A DNA stretch of 64,000 nucleotides from Panorpa germanica (taxonomy: Eukaryota > Arthropoda > Insecta > Mecoptera > Panorpidae): assembly GCA_963678705.1 (NCBI GenBank), contig OY783207.1:4650001-4714000 (forward strand), in the 5' to 3' direction. Each line of letters begins with the position of its first letter. The stretch's first letter is position 1. This document shows, one piece after another, positions 12,116 to 24,289 of this stretch. Position numbers and translations under genes: made by a program. The notes beneath the pieces are model-generated. The model was not told the DNA's origin. It did no database searches and saw only the letters and a list, made by a program, of their open reading frames with translations.

Positions 12116-12801
12116 CGACAGAGTTTGTTTGTTTGAACGCGCTAATCTCCGAAACTACTGGTTCGAATTGAATAATTCTTTTTGTGTTGGATAGTCCAGT
12201 TATCGAGGAAGGCTATAGGCTATATAACATCGCGCTACGACCAATAGGAGCAAAGATATAGTGGTAAATGTGTAAAAAACGGGAGAAATTATTTCATCTT
12301 TGAAGCCTTCCGTTGCGTGCGCCGTGAAAACGGTTCAAGATACACAAAAAATATGTATTAAAGAATAATAGCTCTTTTAATGATCTAAAAAACAGTCCGC
12401 GATAGTATATGTCTATCTTTTAAGATTAACTCACAAAAACCGTTTTTATGGTATTTCAACAAAAAACTTTAAAGATTACAATGATAAATAACTCCCAAAC
12501 AAAACCAACTCGCTCTCTGCGCTGGCCGGCGCGGCGGGAGAAAGGCGGTGCTTGCGGGCAAGCCGGGAGGGGGGTGTAGCTCAACGAGATACCATTCCGC
12601 GCGGGTCACTCGCGCGGTCGGCTCCCTACTGAACGGTTGAATGCAGCGCTAATTTGTTTATGCGATATAATTATCATCGTAATATTACTTTTTAAACACA
12701 GTTTCATTTTGTAGTTGTTTTCTATATAGTAGGTACTTTATTTGTTTTAGGATAGTATTTAGTTACACAATAATAACACTTTTTTGTTTTTATGTAGATT
12801 A
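12104..12801 (+). mobile_element. Helitron 1, continuation after the retroelement
   Basis: Repeats the 5' unit (to about 12286) and then runs on into the usual downstream sequence (TTCCGTTGCGTGCGCC, a GC-rich block around 12510-12630 with GGCCGGCGCGGCGGGAG). No coding region. The right end of this element was not found; a different Helitron begins at 12802, so this one is probably truncated or interrupted there. Confidence 0.6.
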
Positions 12802-13155
12802 TCTTAATATATATAAATTACGTGTCACTGTGTTGTCCGCTATGGACTCCTAAACTACTTAACCGATTTTAATGAAATTTGTACACCGTGTGCAGTTTGA
12901 CCCAACTTGAAAGATAGGATAGCTTACATCTCAATTTATTTATCTTATTGCTAATTATTTGTCTATTAATTATCTGTATATGACATATGACATCGGGCGA
13001 CGATGATGGCGACATCTGTTGACTAGATTGAGTAAATATTCTGTTGAGTAAATCGAAATCTGTTGACTAGATTGAGTAAATATTCAATAGATGGCGCCAT
13101 GTAATGTAATATGACAAAAACGTTAGTCACAGCAACGCGTGGCCGGAACAGCTAG
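12802..13155 (+). mobile_element. Short non-autonomous Helitron 2
   Basis: Starts with TCTTAATATATATAAATTAC after an A and ends with a GCGTGGCCGGAACAGCTAG block, followed by T: a Helitron start (TC) and a CTAG 3' end. Length 354 bp with no ORF. Inside, a 27-bp segment (CTGTTGACTAGATTGAGTAA and what follows) is present twice, at about 13015-13041 and 13060-13086. Confidence 0.7.
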
Positions 13156-13156
13156 T

Positions 13157-14649
13157 ATTAAATAAAAACAGTAAATTAAATATCAAAACAGTGAGTGGGA
13201 ATGAGGCTTTAAGAATTCTCTTTAATTTACAAATGACAACACAAAACAAGAATGTTAATATATTGCTTATAGTTAAACCTAGCAATATATAATCTAAAAG
13301 TTTTAATCCTTAAAAAGATCTTCTTAAGACCTTATTTTTTAAAAAGGAGGTTATAAAGAAATTTTATGAGTATGCTAATATGCAAAGGGGTAGATTTGTT
13401 TTTAAAAAGCAATAAAATAGATTACAGAATTTTATATTAGGTAAAATAGTTTACGTAGCAAGTAAAATTTATTATGTTAGATATACATATCTGTAAATAC
13501 GCGTTATTTATTAATAATATATAGGGCCAATTGAGGTAAAACCAGTGATGTAGTTTAGTTAATTTTGTGTAAGAAACTTCTTGCATACTCATATTTTACC
13601 AACTATCTATGAAATTGTTTATAATCCTACGGAAGCATATTGTTTTACGTCGTACTTGAAAAGAAATATTCCGAATTAAAATTAAAATGCGTAAGAGCGA
13701 AGTCTACGAGGTTAAAAGGTTGTAGAACCCAGAAATATATAAGTAAAATGATTTATAATGTAGACATGGTATTATATTCAAAATTTAAATAAATGAAACA
13801 ACTGGTAAACATAGCCAAGTGTGGGTGGCCATGTAATAACTTGTTCTTTGCCGTATAACTGTATACTGTACCTGAATTCATCTATCTTTCCTCTTATTTC
13901 TACGTTTCAGTTCTTCTTGAGTACAAGATTCCATTTCCGGAAAGTTTCCTGTATAATAAATAATAGGAACTAACGGAAGTAGCTACAAAATACATTCTAT
14001 AACCCTTTTGTAACAAAAAAAGAACAACATGTAAAAAGATAAACATAAATAAAACGTAATAAAAATAATATTTAATAATACAAATATTTATTTCATCATA
14101 AATCATTTTTCTAGATTTATTTTTTATTTTTCTATAATTATTTGTTATACAATAATTCTTATATATATTATGGCATTTTTTATAATAGTTTTTTGTTTAT
14201 ATTTAATTATGTTTAAATTTACTTATTTTTTTATATGTATATATATATATATTTCATATTTCACGATATTTTGGGCTACCCTGTCAAATTCTTTGGTTTT
14301 CGCATCTGGATATATGTAATAGAGAATTCTTTTCTCAACTTTATTAATATTTATTAGATACACCGAATACAAAATGATCGCTTTGTTTAATATTGAAAAT
14401 TAGTTTCTGTTTTGGTATTTGTCAATTAGCAGAAGTTTATCTCTAGTTATAGCAAATGTTTTATGCAAATGAGACCTATATAGAAGCTTAATTACGGTCA
14501 ATTACTTGTAATCAGCTGTTAATTATTTAATTAAGAGAATATACTAAAAACATTTGAAAGTTTTTTAATCATATACCCATGTAAACACAAACGTAACATT
14601 TATGTAGCATCATTATACGTACAACTATGTTCAGTAGAACATTATCTTA
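13157..14649. other. AT-rich stretch without recognisable gene
   Basis: No supported gene or RNA. Short (TA)n run near 14236-14252. The open frame near 13900-14106 (minus) is low-complexity and unsupported. Confidence 0.5.
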
Positions 14650-14790
14650 AAACTGTTCTCACACTGGAGCTACGAGTAGTTTTACATTAGCATACTTTAT
14701 GATGCTTCCACTTTAATGTTTATCAATATACCAATGTGTTGGATATGGTAACAGTACAAACACTGTCGTTGTGTAAAAATCACATCAAGT
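14650..14790 (+). repeat. Fragment of the PIF-like family seen at 20799
   Basis: Shares the CTGTTCTCACAYTGGA terminal block and the GCATTAGCATACTTTAT and CTTTAATGTTT inner blocks (with changes) with the element at 20799-21593. It abuts the next MITE at 14796. Degenerate, no right end. Confidence 0.45.
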
Positions 14791-14795
14791 TTGAA

Positions 14796-15416
14796 TGGGC
14801 TTGTGTCCTATGTCTTAATTTCTATATTGATAAAGTGGGTTACTAGAACCTCAAATGTTCAATTATTTTTTAATAACTCATTATATGTTGGGAGATATTA
14901 ACAATTAAAAAAGTCATTTTGTCTCTTTAATTATTAAAGGGATTCAACGTTGTACACATTCCAAGTGAATGTGACATCACAATCCTTGTGTAAGGTTACC
15001 AACCTTACAGCTCATAAATCTCTGCTATATGTATTTATATATCAAAATATCAAATATTATTTACAGCTATTTCAAGGAATAATAAAATTTAAATATTCTG
15101 TCTGCCGTAACAGGGTTAAATAAAATAAAAACTTATTATTCTTTGACTTGACTTGATATTTCGACTACCAACAGCTACAGAACATTACCACAGCACTGAC
15201 CTACTCAACAAATAACTGACGTATACAATGCATTTCACGTCATACAAATATGGCAGACCATTTCTAGCGCTAAAACTACAATTCAAATTTTTAATTACTA
15301 TATCTCCGTCAACATTTAGATATTTAATAAAATAGACACGGCAATACACATTTAATAACATCAATTTCAATTAACAATTGAAAAATCGATCACTAAAAAA
15401 TGAGGACACAAGCCCA
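14796..15416 (+). mobile_element. 620-bp TIR family, copy B (both ends present)
   Basis: Left end TGGGCTTGTGTCCTATGTCT, right end ATGAGGACACAAGCCCA; the first 14 bases (TGGGCTTGTGTCCT) are inverted copies of each other. Inner blocks match copies at 8551, 30384 and 46186. No transposase. A target-site duplication could not be fixed by eye, so the superfamily is open. Confidence 0.85.
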
Positions 15417-18400
15417 TTAACATATTCTTTTGTATACGGCAAAACGCTCCAATAATTTCTATCCACCATTTACCAAATAAATAAATTTAATTATGAATTA
15501 AATTTTAATGTACAAAATGAGTCTATTGTTCTTCTAATAATTGTTACAGCTATGATAGAACATTCCTATTTATATCATGTAGCAATTAAATTAATTTATG
15601 TTCCTTTATGTAAAGACGTTTGTTTTGTATTCCATACAAAAACACAAGATTATAAAGTACAATAATTCTGTTTCACATAAGCAGCGACGGGTTCTGTTTG
15701 TTGCAGCTAGGAAATTCAATTATGTATTATTCCTGAACTTAACTAAAGTAATATTAGTTTGTATTAAACAACAATAGACGGAAGCATTTATAGGTTGCTC
15801 ACACTGTTCTTTGTGCTATGGATAACTGTGCGGTTATACAGAGTGCAGGGGAAGAGTGGGGGAATTAATATTCTCCCACCTACTCGTTGCAAATGCAAGA
15901 CGCTCCACAGCGTCGTAATATGAAATTACAAACATAATCCAAGGCAGGTGATTATCAACATAGAGCTGTTGAATGCATTGATCTATTGTCAAATTATTAA
16001 ATATGAGTAATACCTCAAAATTTCAAAATGAAAAATAATAAAAAATAAACATATTTTCAAAACTGGCGCCAAATCAGTTTGTCAAGAATGCGGAAGTTGT
16101 ATCTTCTTTAATTTTTTAAATTATAACAAAATCATAATTACAAAACATTTCATTTTTAAGTGCACGTGTTACAAATTCTAATATGTCTTTGTATTTAAAA
16201 ATTAATTTACCTCTAATTATTTTTTAAAATGTTTATATATCTGTCACATTTCATTTCTTTGTTTAGATAATTTATTGCTTTGACCTTGATTTTAATAAAC
16301 ATCTGTTTCAGGGAATACATCCACTTAATTAATTTTTATATTCAAATGATATTTAAAAAAAAATTGATTTATATTTGTAAAAGTGAAGTAGCATCTAGTA
16401 TATTATTTCAACACTTTCATAAAATATACGTTTGTTGTAATGAGTGTCCTAAATTTTGATTTCGTTTTAAATTCTTTTCTTTTCATTTTTAAAATAGAAT
16501 TTGAAGTAGTGAAAAACATGCATAAGTTTGGGATTTTTGGGAGCAGTACAATTGTTGCAAAATTATATAAAAGGAACGTTGTAATGATGGTACTATATTA
16601 GCTCTTACTGCTAATTGAAATAAATTTAATTTAGTAAGGGAGAACTTCAGATCTAAAATATATACTTCGAGAAATTTAGCAGAGATCAAAAAAACATTCT
16701 TTATATTTTAATTAAATATTAATTAAAATAATTAAGCAAGTGTACATTTTTAAAAAACATACAACACAATTACAAAAACTAAAAATATTGTTTACAATTC
16801 GCTGATTGGTTGGAATCTGTTGTTTACATTTGCAGGTCTTTAAACCGAGTATGGGGTAAATTCAAGTTTGAACATGTTCAAACTTGTTCAAAATTGATAT
16901 ATTAGAGAATGTTTTTTAAAATTAAATCAGTTTCAATTCGTCTTTTTAATCGGGCGGACGTGTCATCTCTTGTGTTTTATTTTATTCGTGAAAAAAAATA
17001 TTTTTTTTGACTTTTTCGCTTTGAACTGATTTTTTGTGTTTAGTTTAATTAAGATTAAAATTGTATGTGATGTTTCTTTAGGTGGATTTTGTTTTTTCTG
17101 ATAAAAGTGTGAAATTTTGTACAGTTAATTTATTTTAATTTTAATTAATTTTTCTTTAATATAACCAGTTAAAGTTTTAACTAACAAATTGTAAGAGATT
17201 CAGTTGAGTCCTTACAGTACTGATTTTGGATAATTTTGTTTTGAGTGTAGTGTACTTTTTTACCAGCGCTTGTGGTTTATGGGATTTTCAAATTTCGGTA
17301 CATTTTTTAGATTTAAAAAGCTTATACAATATTCATAGTGTTTTAAATATTGGTCTAATCAATTTTTTTAATTGCAGGGCACTTCATAGTTTTGATAGCA
17401 GCTACAACAAGTTCGGTAAGTCATTTTTAAATATTTCAGTGGTTTCCAACCTTAATTTCTCAATTTTTTAGGGTTTTAGGTTAGATTTTATATAGATATT
17501 GTTATAGATCCCGTGCCATGACCCTCAGTTTGGAAACTGTTGATCTTTCGGTGGTGGATAAAAGAATTTTGCGCATGTTTGACACTTGTTGGTTTTCTAA
17601 ATTATATACATTTTTTATACAACATTTCTTTATGTAAATTAATGAAAATTTTATATAAATACACATAAAATATACATATTTGTATTTAGTAAATCAACCT
17701 AATGGCTTTTATAGACATAAATCTTAGAGAAAACTTCTGCTAAATGACATTTTCTTGTACTTCATAAGTCAATTTCTATTTGAATGTTTACGAGTTATAT
17801 TTTCGTCTCGGCGCAGCGTGGCCTTTGGTTTGGATTGTCAGAGTGGTTTTGATTTGTATTCGTAGATTTTCGTACATTGTACATGTACATTGTATAAATT
17901 CAAGCTGACAGCTAGATTGTCCCTATATAAAAGTTTCTTGATCACATTAGATCACGGAATGAACGTTAGAAATATTGATTTTCAAATATAAGGTGAATAC
18001 AAATTTATTATACAAATCATTTTCTATATATAGCTTGATATATAAAATATTCATAATGTATATAGTACAGTGTACTAATATTTCGGTATATACATGCCAT
18101 TTCTCCAACCTGTCTACCCTTTATTATTATTTCTATTTTCTGTTAATTTCATAAGCAAACTATATTTGGCTACTTTGACGATACCTGTAGGAGTGGCGGA
18201 CTATCCTCTAGGCGCATAAATAATTTATTTCAATTTTATAACACTCAGCATTGAGAAAAAGAATTGGACTATTTTCTTGAGTTTATTGGATTATGTGCCT
18301 CCATGAGATCATAAAATCATTATTGTTTTAGGGAAATACAGTTATATAAAATTACAGGTGTTTAAATTATACATATTTATATTAGACCGAATCAAATGAT

Positions 18401-20798
18401 GAAGGGACTTGAAGATTTAGTCCTTAACAATAGCGCTTAAAAGGTATTTCCGCCAGTAACTTCCAGCATAGTAACTTGTAATACATGAATCGTTTATTTT
18501 AAAAGTGGGCAACCCAATACAGATTGATGTTAGTTAAACTTTATGCAATAATATATGTTTTAATTAATATAATAATACAAGATTAATGTAACCGAATTAA
18601 GTTAATATAAGCTAAATAATAAATCGTAACGTTAGGTAACGTTAAGTTAAATAATAAATGACTTTGCGTTTTAAGTTTAGTAGGTATATAACAGTAGATT
18701 AAACTTTTTATCTAGACAAACAAAAATTTGTATTAATATAAAAAGCCCGTGCTTATTATTTTATGAAAATCTTTTTCTACTTAACTGTACTCAATTGCTA
18801 TGCAAAATATTAGCAAGATCGGTCAATCCGTTTTTATACCCCAGTTGGTTGAATCTGATTCAAATAATTAACTTTTGAACACATCTCGTACAATAATAAA
18901 AATAAACTTGCTCACTTTTAATATAAACGATTCACATGACGTCTAATTAATACGAATGCATCATAGTATTTAATTTACATACACATTCGTATTTTCCATT
19001 TACCATTTTGAAAATACCCATTACCAATAATAATGGAATAATATTGTAATTATGATAAACGTCATGCAGTATTAAAGCAGAATGGATATGAACGTAGCTC
19101 ATACGCTGAAAATACAATATACTCGAATGAGGTAACTTTAAAATAATACCAAATGTTCTATCATTAAATCAGAAATTCATAAGCTATATAAAATTAAAGC
19201 AAAACTGCTTGTTATTTTATATTTTTCTTGTATCTTTTAAATTGCTATATACATAATAATATTAATGATTGGTTTAATATTTATTGTGATTACCCAGTAA
19301 ACATAATATTACATAAAATAATTGTAAAGTATAAGTAAAAAAAAAACAGTTTTATAAGTACGAATATTAAATGATATATTAAATATTTAACTTTATCTTA
19401 TGTAGTCTGAATATATTCCAGTATTTTTTATAAAAATCTTTTATATACTCTACAATATATTTTATGTAAAATATACGTAACTGTGTTTAGTGGGATGACA
19501 CTTATTTATGTTAAGGGAATCCTCTCAAAATCGACACCACTCAGTGAAGTGTATTGCGAACAAACGGATGAGATAAACACTGTTGGCAAGTGTACTTAAG
19601 ATTTCCAGTATGCAAGTGATTTTATTGAGTAAAATAATTGAAAAAACATGGCTTAATATTTCTTCGTTTATTCTTGCATTTTTATTTAAAACTAGACAAA
19701 AATAATAAAGTAATAAAGTGTAAGCCTGAGTTATGACTATGAAGTTAAAATTTTTGATACTTGATACGATAAAGCGTCCCAAATATTGTAAAAAGACCGT
19801 ACCTTTTTAGGAAATATTTTATATTGGTTGCATATTTTTTATATTATAGATATCTTCATTTATCTTTAATTAAATTATTTCATCAATAAAACATTTTGTA
19901 AAGTGAAAATATTTGATATTAAATAGATGAGACGATACCCTTAAACGTAAACGAATTAAATTTTAGCACAGATATTTTAAGACATATATTTCTTGTGGTT
20001 AAATACATTTTTACAGTCAGCAGGTGTTTTTATTTGGTAAAATTTCATTTCCAGGCCTTTTTCTATAACTACTTCTATATACATTTGTGGGTAGCCTATA
20101 TTTTTACAACAAATTGTCATAGTAACAATTATTTGCTATACATATTTCATTTTCCTGTACATTATTTATAACAGATACATTTGCTAAGAACTTTCACGGT
20201 TATTTTACAATGTAAGAAGATGTATCACATTATTGTGTTACTTGATTTAGAGAATTTGTACAAAAGAAAGTAAGAATTACTTTGGTCCTGCAGATATTAT
20301 CCTTTAATAAATATTCATACAATTTATTGTGTTACTTTGGAAGAATAAGTATGCAACAATTAGAGCTGCCACCTTTTTTATTATCAACCGAAGACTTTAG
20401 TTATTCTAAGGACCGTTTTTTCAATTCTTAGTTAAAATTCAGTAGGATTTTTCAATTCTAGTTTAGCCAAAGACATTTATCTAACGAAAAATGTAACCCA
20501 TGTAATGAGAGCCTTTATAATAAATTTCAGTTTACTAACAATGAAAATAACGGGCCTTATTTGTTAAATCTAGAAATTTTGGATAGAATATTTACATTTC
20601 TAATTCAATCTTCGTGGTTGAAAAGGTGAAAGCTCTATAAATAAGAAAGTGTGACACGTTCAAGTTAGACTATTGAATTACCTGAAAAGATAGTCACAAA
20701 GTATAGTAATATTGTTACTGTATTTTAAATAAGGAACTTGGTATTTTCGTATGAAATGAATACGTACACCGTAAAAATTAAAGTAACTACTGGCATTA
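15417..20798. other. Long stretch without recognisable gene
   Basis: About 5.4 kb of AT-rich DNA. A short self-complementary run (GTACATTGTACATGTACATT) lies near 17876. The open frames near 16489-16689, 17226-17471 and 19525-19782 are Phe/Leu/Asn-rich, show no domain and are best read as chance. Confidence 0.5.
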
Positions 20799-21593
20799 GG
20801 CTGTTCTCACATTGGAACGCACTCCGTGCGATTGAAGACCCTTAGAGCGATACCGATAAGCGGACGCATGTGTATCTATAGAAATAATGTTAAATTCCCG
20901 ATTAACCACGCGCTATTGTAATGAATTTGTTTGTGAACATCAAACTTCTGGCGTTTTTGTGTTCACTAGGATGTATTGGAGTTGTTTTGCATTAGCATAC
21001 TTTATCATAAGAACAAGCCTGTACTTTAATGTTTTTAAATACACCACTATGTTGAAACAGTTGTTGCATGAAAATCCAAAGCCAGCTTGAATCGAGTCGT
21101 AGATTAAACGTACAAGTAAACGGAAATATACGTACGTAATCACATGGCTGAAGCTGGAATCACATTGAAACTCACAAAATCAAAAAAGCCCAGTAAACAA
21201 TTTGGTGAAGTGCCCTATTTAGTGACGTTTCTCTCACTATTTCACTTCAATTATAGTTCGCATCAACTTTATCTTCATTTGTGTCCGACAGGTGGAGTAA
21301 TTTCGCCATCTGTAGCCGATAAAGTAGACATTTTATATGAAAAAATGTGAGAAACTGAACTATAAATGAACTCTTTTATGACAAAAAAATCATGACGCAT
21401 CTTCAATATGATGTCAAAGTGACTCCAAAATGTTTACTGGGAGGACAGACAAGATACGTGCGTATACGGTTCCCGTGTGAGTCCAGCCAAAGTTGCTTCC
21501 AGTGTGAGAGCTCTGATTATATTCACAAGGTTTAGTGGTACAAATACGTACAATCAAAAAACGAACGTAGTCTGTTCCATTGTGAGAGAAGCC
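20799..21593. mobile_element. PIF/Harbinger-like non-autonomous element
   Basis: Left end GGCTGTTCTCACATTGGAAC and the inverted right end (GGCTTCTCTCACAATGGAAC on the minus strand) match at about 17 of 20 bases. Both ends are flanked by TTA (20796-20798 and 21594-21596), the 3-bp duplication typical of PIF/Harbinger. No transposase. A second MITE (21189-21441) is nested in it. Open frames on both strands around 20887-21143 mirror each other across the element and are not supported as genes. It lies about 110 bp from a possible poly(A) site of the serotonin receptor gene. Confidence 0.7.
21189..21441 (+). mobile_element. CCCAGTAAACA MITE, copy 1 (nested)
   Basis: 253 bp with inverted ends CCCAGTAAACA and TGTTTACTGGG. 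Inner blocks (GGTGAAGTGYCCT, ATAGTTCGCATCAACTTTAT, CCGACAGGTGGAGT, GACAAAAAAATCATGACGCA) recur at 29225, 36296 and 48230. No coding capacity. Inserted inside the element at 20799-21593, so it is the younger of the two. Confidence 0.8.
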
Positions 21594-21701
21594 TTAGAAC
21601 TAAAACATACAAAAACTCAGCAAATTAATTTAATTTGTATACATTATTTAATTTCCACTCATTATTAAAATTATCACAAATATTTTATACAAGCCTAAAT
21701 A

Positions 21702-21707
21702 TTTATT
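21702..21707 (-). promoter_or_regulatory. Possible poly(A) signal of the 5-HT7 gene
   Basis: AATAAA on the minus strand about 235 bases past the receptor stop codon. A second AATAAA lies at 21730-21735. In DNA this AT-rich the motif is common by chance. Confidence 0.3.
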
Positions 21708-21941
21708 TTTTAATATGTAATACTTTCTTTTTATTATTACGAAAATCACAACACAATTATACATAGTTTTGCATTCGATCGATCAGTCAATCACCCGCGA
21801 TTTAAATTACACAGACACTCAATTTTAAAAATCGATAGTTTTCTGTTTTGTTTAATAATTTATAGAAAAAATCACACCATAATATGGTCATCATATAGAA
21901 CTACATATTATGTCAATCTTAGGTCATTAATTCATTTGGAA

Positions 21942-22376
21942 TCATAGAAACGACTCTCTTGCCCCGCCTTCCCCGCCGACAACGACTCTCTGTGAACCAG
22001 GCTCACCGTACTGACTATGATAAAAGTCTTCCCTCATCATTAAGTTTAAACTACTACACCTAAAATACAGTATTTCTTGAAATGGCTTCCTAAAGTCTTT
22101 GTTTAATGTTGCGTATATTATGGGGTTTAGTAGGCTGTTGGCATATCCGAGCCACAAGAACAGACTAGACAATGTGGGCGGGATTTGAGATTGTTCGTTT
22201 AGGAACGGTCTCACCAGTGCCAGGATGAAGAACGGCAACCAGCACACGGTGAAGGCGCTCATGATGATCCCCAGCGTCGTCGAAGCTTTCCGCTCCTTAG
22301 CCAGCTGGAATCGCAGCTTCTTCTGATGAGGTGATCCCATCGGCGCCACCTCGGCGAGGGGCTTGTCCACGCTGCA
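21942..22376 (-). CDS. 5-HT7: Serotonin receptor 5-HT7, last coding exon (TM6, TM7, C-tail)
   Basis: Encodes residues 257-400 of the receptor. It starts in phase 0 after a TTTATGTGCAG acceptor and ends at TGA (21942-21944). The end of the third intracellular loop (KKLRFQLAKERKAS) leads into TM6, with the CWLP motif at 301-304 followed by FF. TM7 carries the NPIIY motif at 340-344. An amphipathic helix 8 follows (DFRKPFQEILYF) with Cys363 as a possible palmitoylation site. The tail ends in RESFL; the last three residues S-F-L fit a class I PDZ ligand. The tail and the CWLP/NPIIY region match my memory of Drosophila 5-HT7, which ends the same way, and distinguish it from insect 5-HT1 and 5-HT2 receptors. 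There is no break or missing key residue. Confidence 0.93.
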   Translation of the reverse strand, partial: CSVDKPLAEVAPMGSPHQKKLRFQLAKERKASTTLGIIMSAFTVCWLPFFILALVRPFLNEQSQIPPTLSSLFLWLGYANSLLNPIIYATLNKDFRKPFQEILYFRCSSLNLMMREDFYHSQYGEPGSQRVVVGGEGGARESFL

Positions 22377-23472
22377 CTGCACATAAATCTAAATCAGTAA
22401 TTTGTTTTCGAATGTTAATGATCAAGTTATGCGACATTTGGTTTGATTCGGACACTTAGACTACAACAATAAATCCAAGTATTCATATAAAAAAGTAATT
22501 GAGAATTTTCTACTACCACTAAGTTTTACTCCAGACAGTCTCACGACCATAGTCTTCTGCGCACATTATAGATGAGTTTTAAATATTTTACTTGCCTCAA
22601 CGACTGAGTATAGGCATAAAACTTCACCACCATCGTTTTAGAACTAGTTTTACTTTTATGTAACATTAACATTCCATTTCCAAAGAAGAATAGATACATT
22701 ATACGTCAATCATACGTAAATCCTATTACAGATTGTCCAGTTTATAATTTAGACAAAGAATTTTAAATTTTATGGTAACGTATAACGTTGGGGTAACTAC
22801 AGAATATTTTAAATATGCATTGTGCCATACAGGAAAGGAGAAAGCTTTATTCATATAAAAGAGAGGCGAATGGAATATTAATGCAAAAACCTTTAATGCA
22901 GATTATAAGAACTAACTACTCGTATTGAATATTATACCCTATAAATCCTTAAATATGTGTAATATGCATACATATAATATGGATTTAATGTTGTATTCGA
23001 ATAATATAGACTTTCTGTCGTACCGCGAATATTCTCCAAAAATAGTTGTATAATATATACACTCTCCAAGTCAAGTTAAATATATACTCGTACGTATAAA
23101 TTATTTCTTCAATTATCATTCATTGTTTAACTAAGAAACGAGAACGAATAAAAAAGCGAACTAAATTAATAAACTCACTTTTTAAATATTCAATTAACTG
23201 GCATGAATAATTTTTCCAAGTTTTGAGGGTTTTTTAATTTATTTTTTGGTTTTAACGCTGATTTATTGAATTTCATTTACAATCTATATCTTAAGTATTC
23301 ATAACTTTGTTAATTAAAATATATTGAATAAAAACTTTATTTTACCAAGAAATAAAATATAATTTAGATTTCTCAAAGTTATTTTAACCGTGCTTCAAGA
23401 GCAATGGTGATTCTTTTATTAATCCGAGATCATTTCTATTGAAATTAAGAAATAGTACATCTATCAACTTAC
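22377..23472 (-). other. 5-HT7: Intron of the 5-HT7 gene in the third intracellular loop
   Basis: 1096 bp, AT-rich, GT-AG. The donor reads ACT|GTAAGT at 23473/23472 and the acceptor TGTGCAG|TGC at 22377/22376, both in phase 0. Joining here gives one open frame across the third intracellular loop (STNTT followed by CSVDK). No further exon or repeat was recognised inside. Confidence 0.85.
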
Positions 23473-24240
23473 AGTGGTATTAGTGCTTGCTGACGATGGT
23501 CGCCCCCCTCCATTTCTGATGGCCCCCTCCAAACGAGTTTGTGCACGTTTTTCATCCAAAACTATTCTTCTGGCTGCTCGAAATATTTGGTAGTATACGA
23601 CTATCATAACAGTTAACGGTATGTAGAAAGATCCTAATGTTGCGTATATTTGATATCCGAAATTTTGGCATACGGTGCACATTTCTTCCTTGGTCTCGGG
23701 ATTCTGATGTTCATTGCCTAGTATTAGTAAAGGGGGTAACGAAATACAAGCTGCTCCACCCCAGACTAGGCCAACGCATAACATCATCCTCCTCGGGGTC
23801 CTTTTGACCCCATACTCTAATGGTTTCGTTATGGCATAGTATCGGTCAACGCTGATCATGCAGAGATTAAGTATGCTGGCCGTGCAGCTCAGAACGTCAA
23901 AGGAGACCCATACGTCACAGAAAACAGGGCCGAAGCTCCATTGCCCAAGAACCTCGTACAGCAGTGCAGTGGGCATTACGAGAACGGCCACACATAGGTC
24001 ACTGACGGCCAGAGAGACGAGCAAATAGTTGCAGGGCCTCCTCAACTTGCGGACTAGGCAAACAGCAACGCAAACCAGCACATTGCCAACGATGGTCCCG
24101 ACGATAACGCAGAGGAGAACGATGGAGATGATGATGGCCTGAACTGGAGCAAATGGAGGATCAGGGTTTTGAGAATGGGGCACAACGGGCTCCGTGAAGA
24201 CAGAAGTGAGGTTAAAACTTGTGACGTTAGCGGTCGCCAT
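23473..24240 (-). CDS. 5-HT7: Serotonin receptor 5-HT7, first coding exon (N-terminus to TM5)
   Basis: Encodes residues 1-256 of a class A amine GPCR. Insect 5-HT7 is a plasma-membrane serotonin receptor, known to couple to Gs and raise cAMP. The extracellular N-terminus is only about 33 residues and has two N-glycosylation sites (NVT at 5, NLT at 10). TM1 (about 34-60) has the GN pair at 52-53; TM2 has Asp81; TM3 begins after Cys108 and holds Asp115, which binds the amine, and ends in DRY at 132-134. TM4 has Trp160; extracellular loop 2 has Cys188 and Cys191, one of which pairs with Cys108. TM5 contains SFYIP at 204-208, and the IFRAARRIVLDEKRAQT start of intracellular loop 3 is characteristic of insect 5-HT7. 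The ATG at 24240 is the only one giving a sensible N-terminus. Total length is 400 residues, shorter than Drosophila 5-HT7 (about 560, with longer N-terminus and loop 3). Confidence 0.94.
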
Positions 24241-24284
24241 ACGGTAAAATGAAGGGGAGGTGAAGGGAAGATGCGGGTGCGTTT
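24241..24284 (-). other. 5-HT7: Probable 5' UTR part of the first coding exon, with upstream splice acceptor
   Basis: Just before the start codon on the minus strand, a pyrimidine-rich run ends in TCTCCTCCAG (AG at 24285-24286), a strong acceptor. The coding exon therefore probably begins at 24284, with about 44 bases of 5' UTR, and a non-coding exon lies farther upstream (higher coordinates). That exon and the promoter were not identified. Confidence 0.5.
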
Positions 24285-24289
24285 CTGGA

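Noticed and set aside
17437..17540. CAGTGGTTTCCAACCTT ... GTTTGGAAACTGTTG as a tiny hAT element
   Set aside because: Ends match only at about 12 of 16 and no 8-bp target duplication is present.
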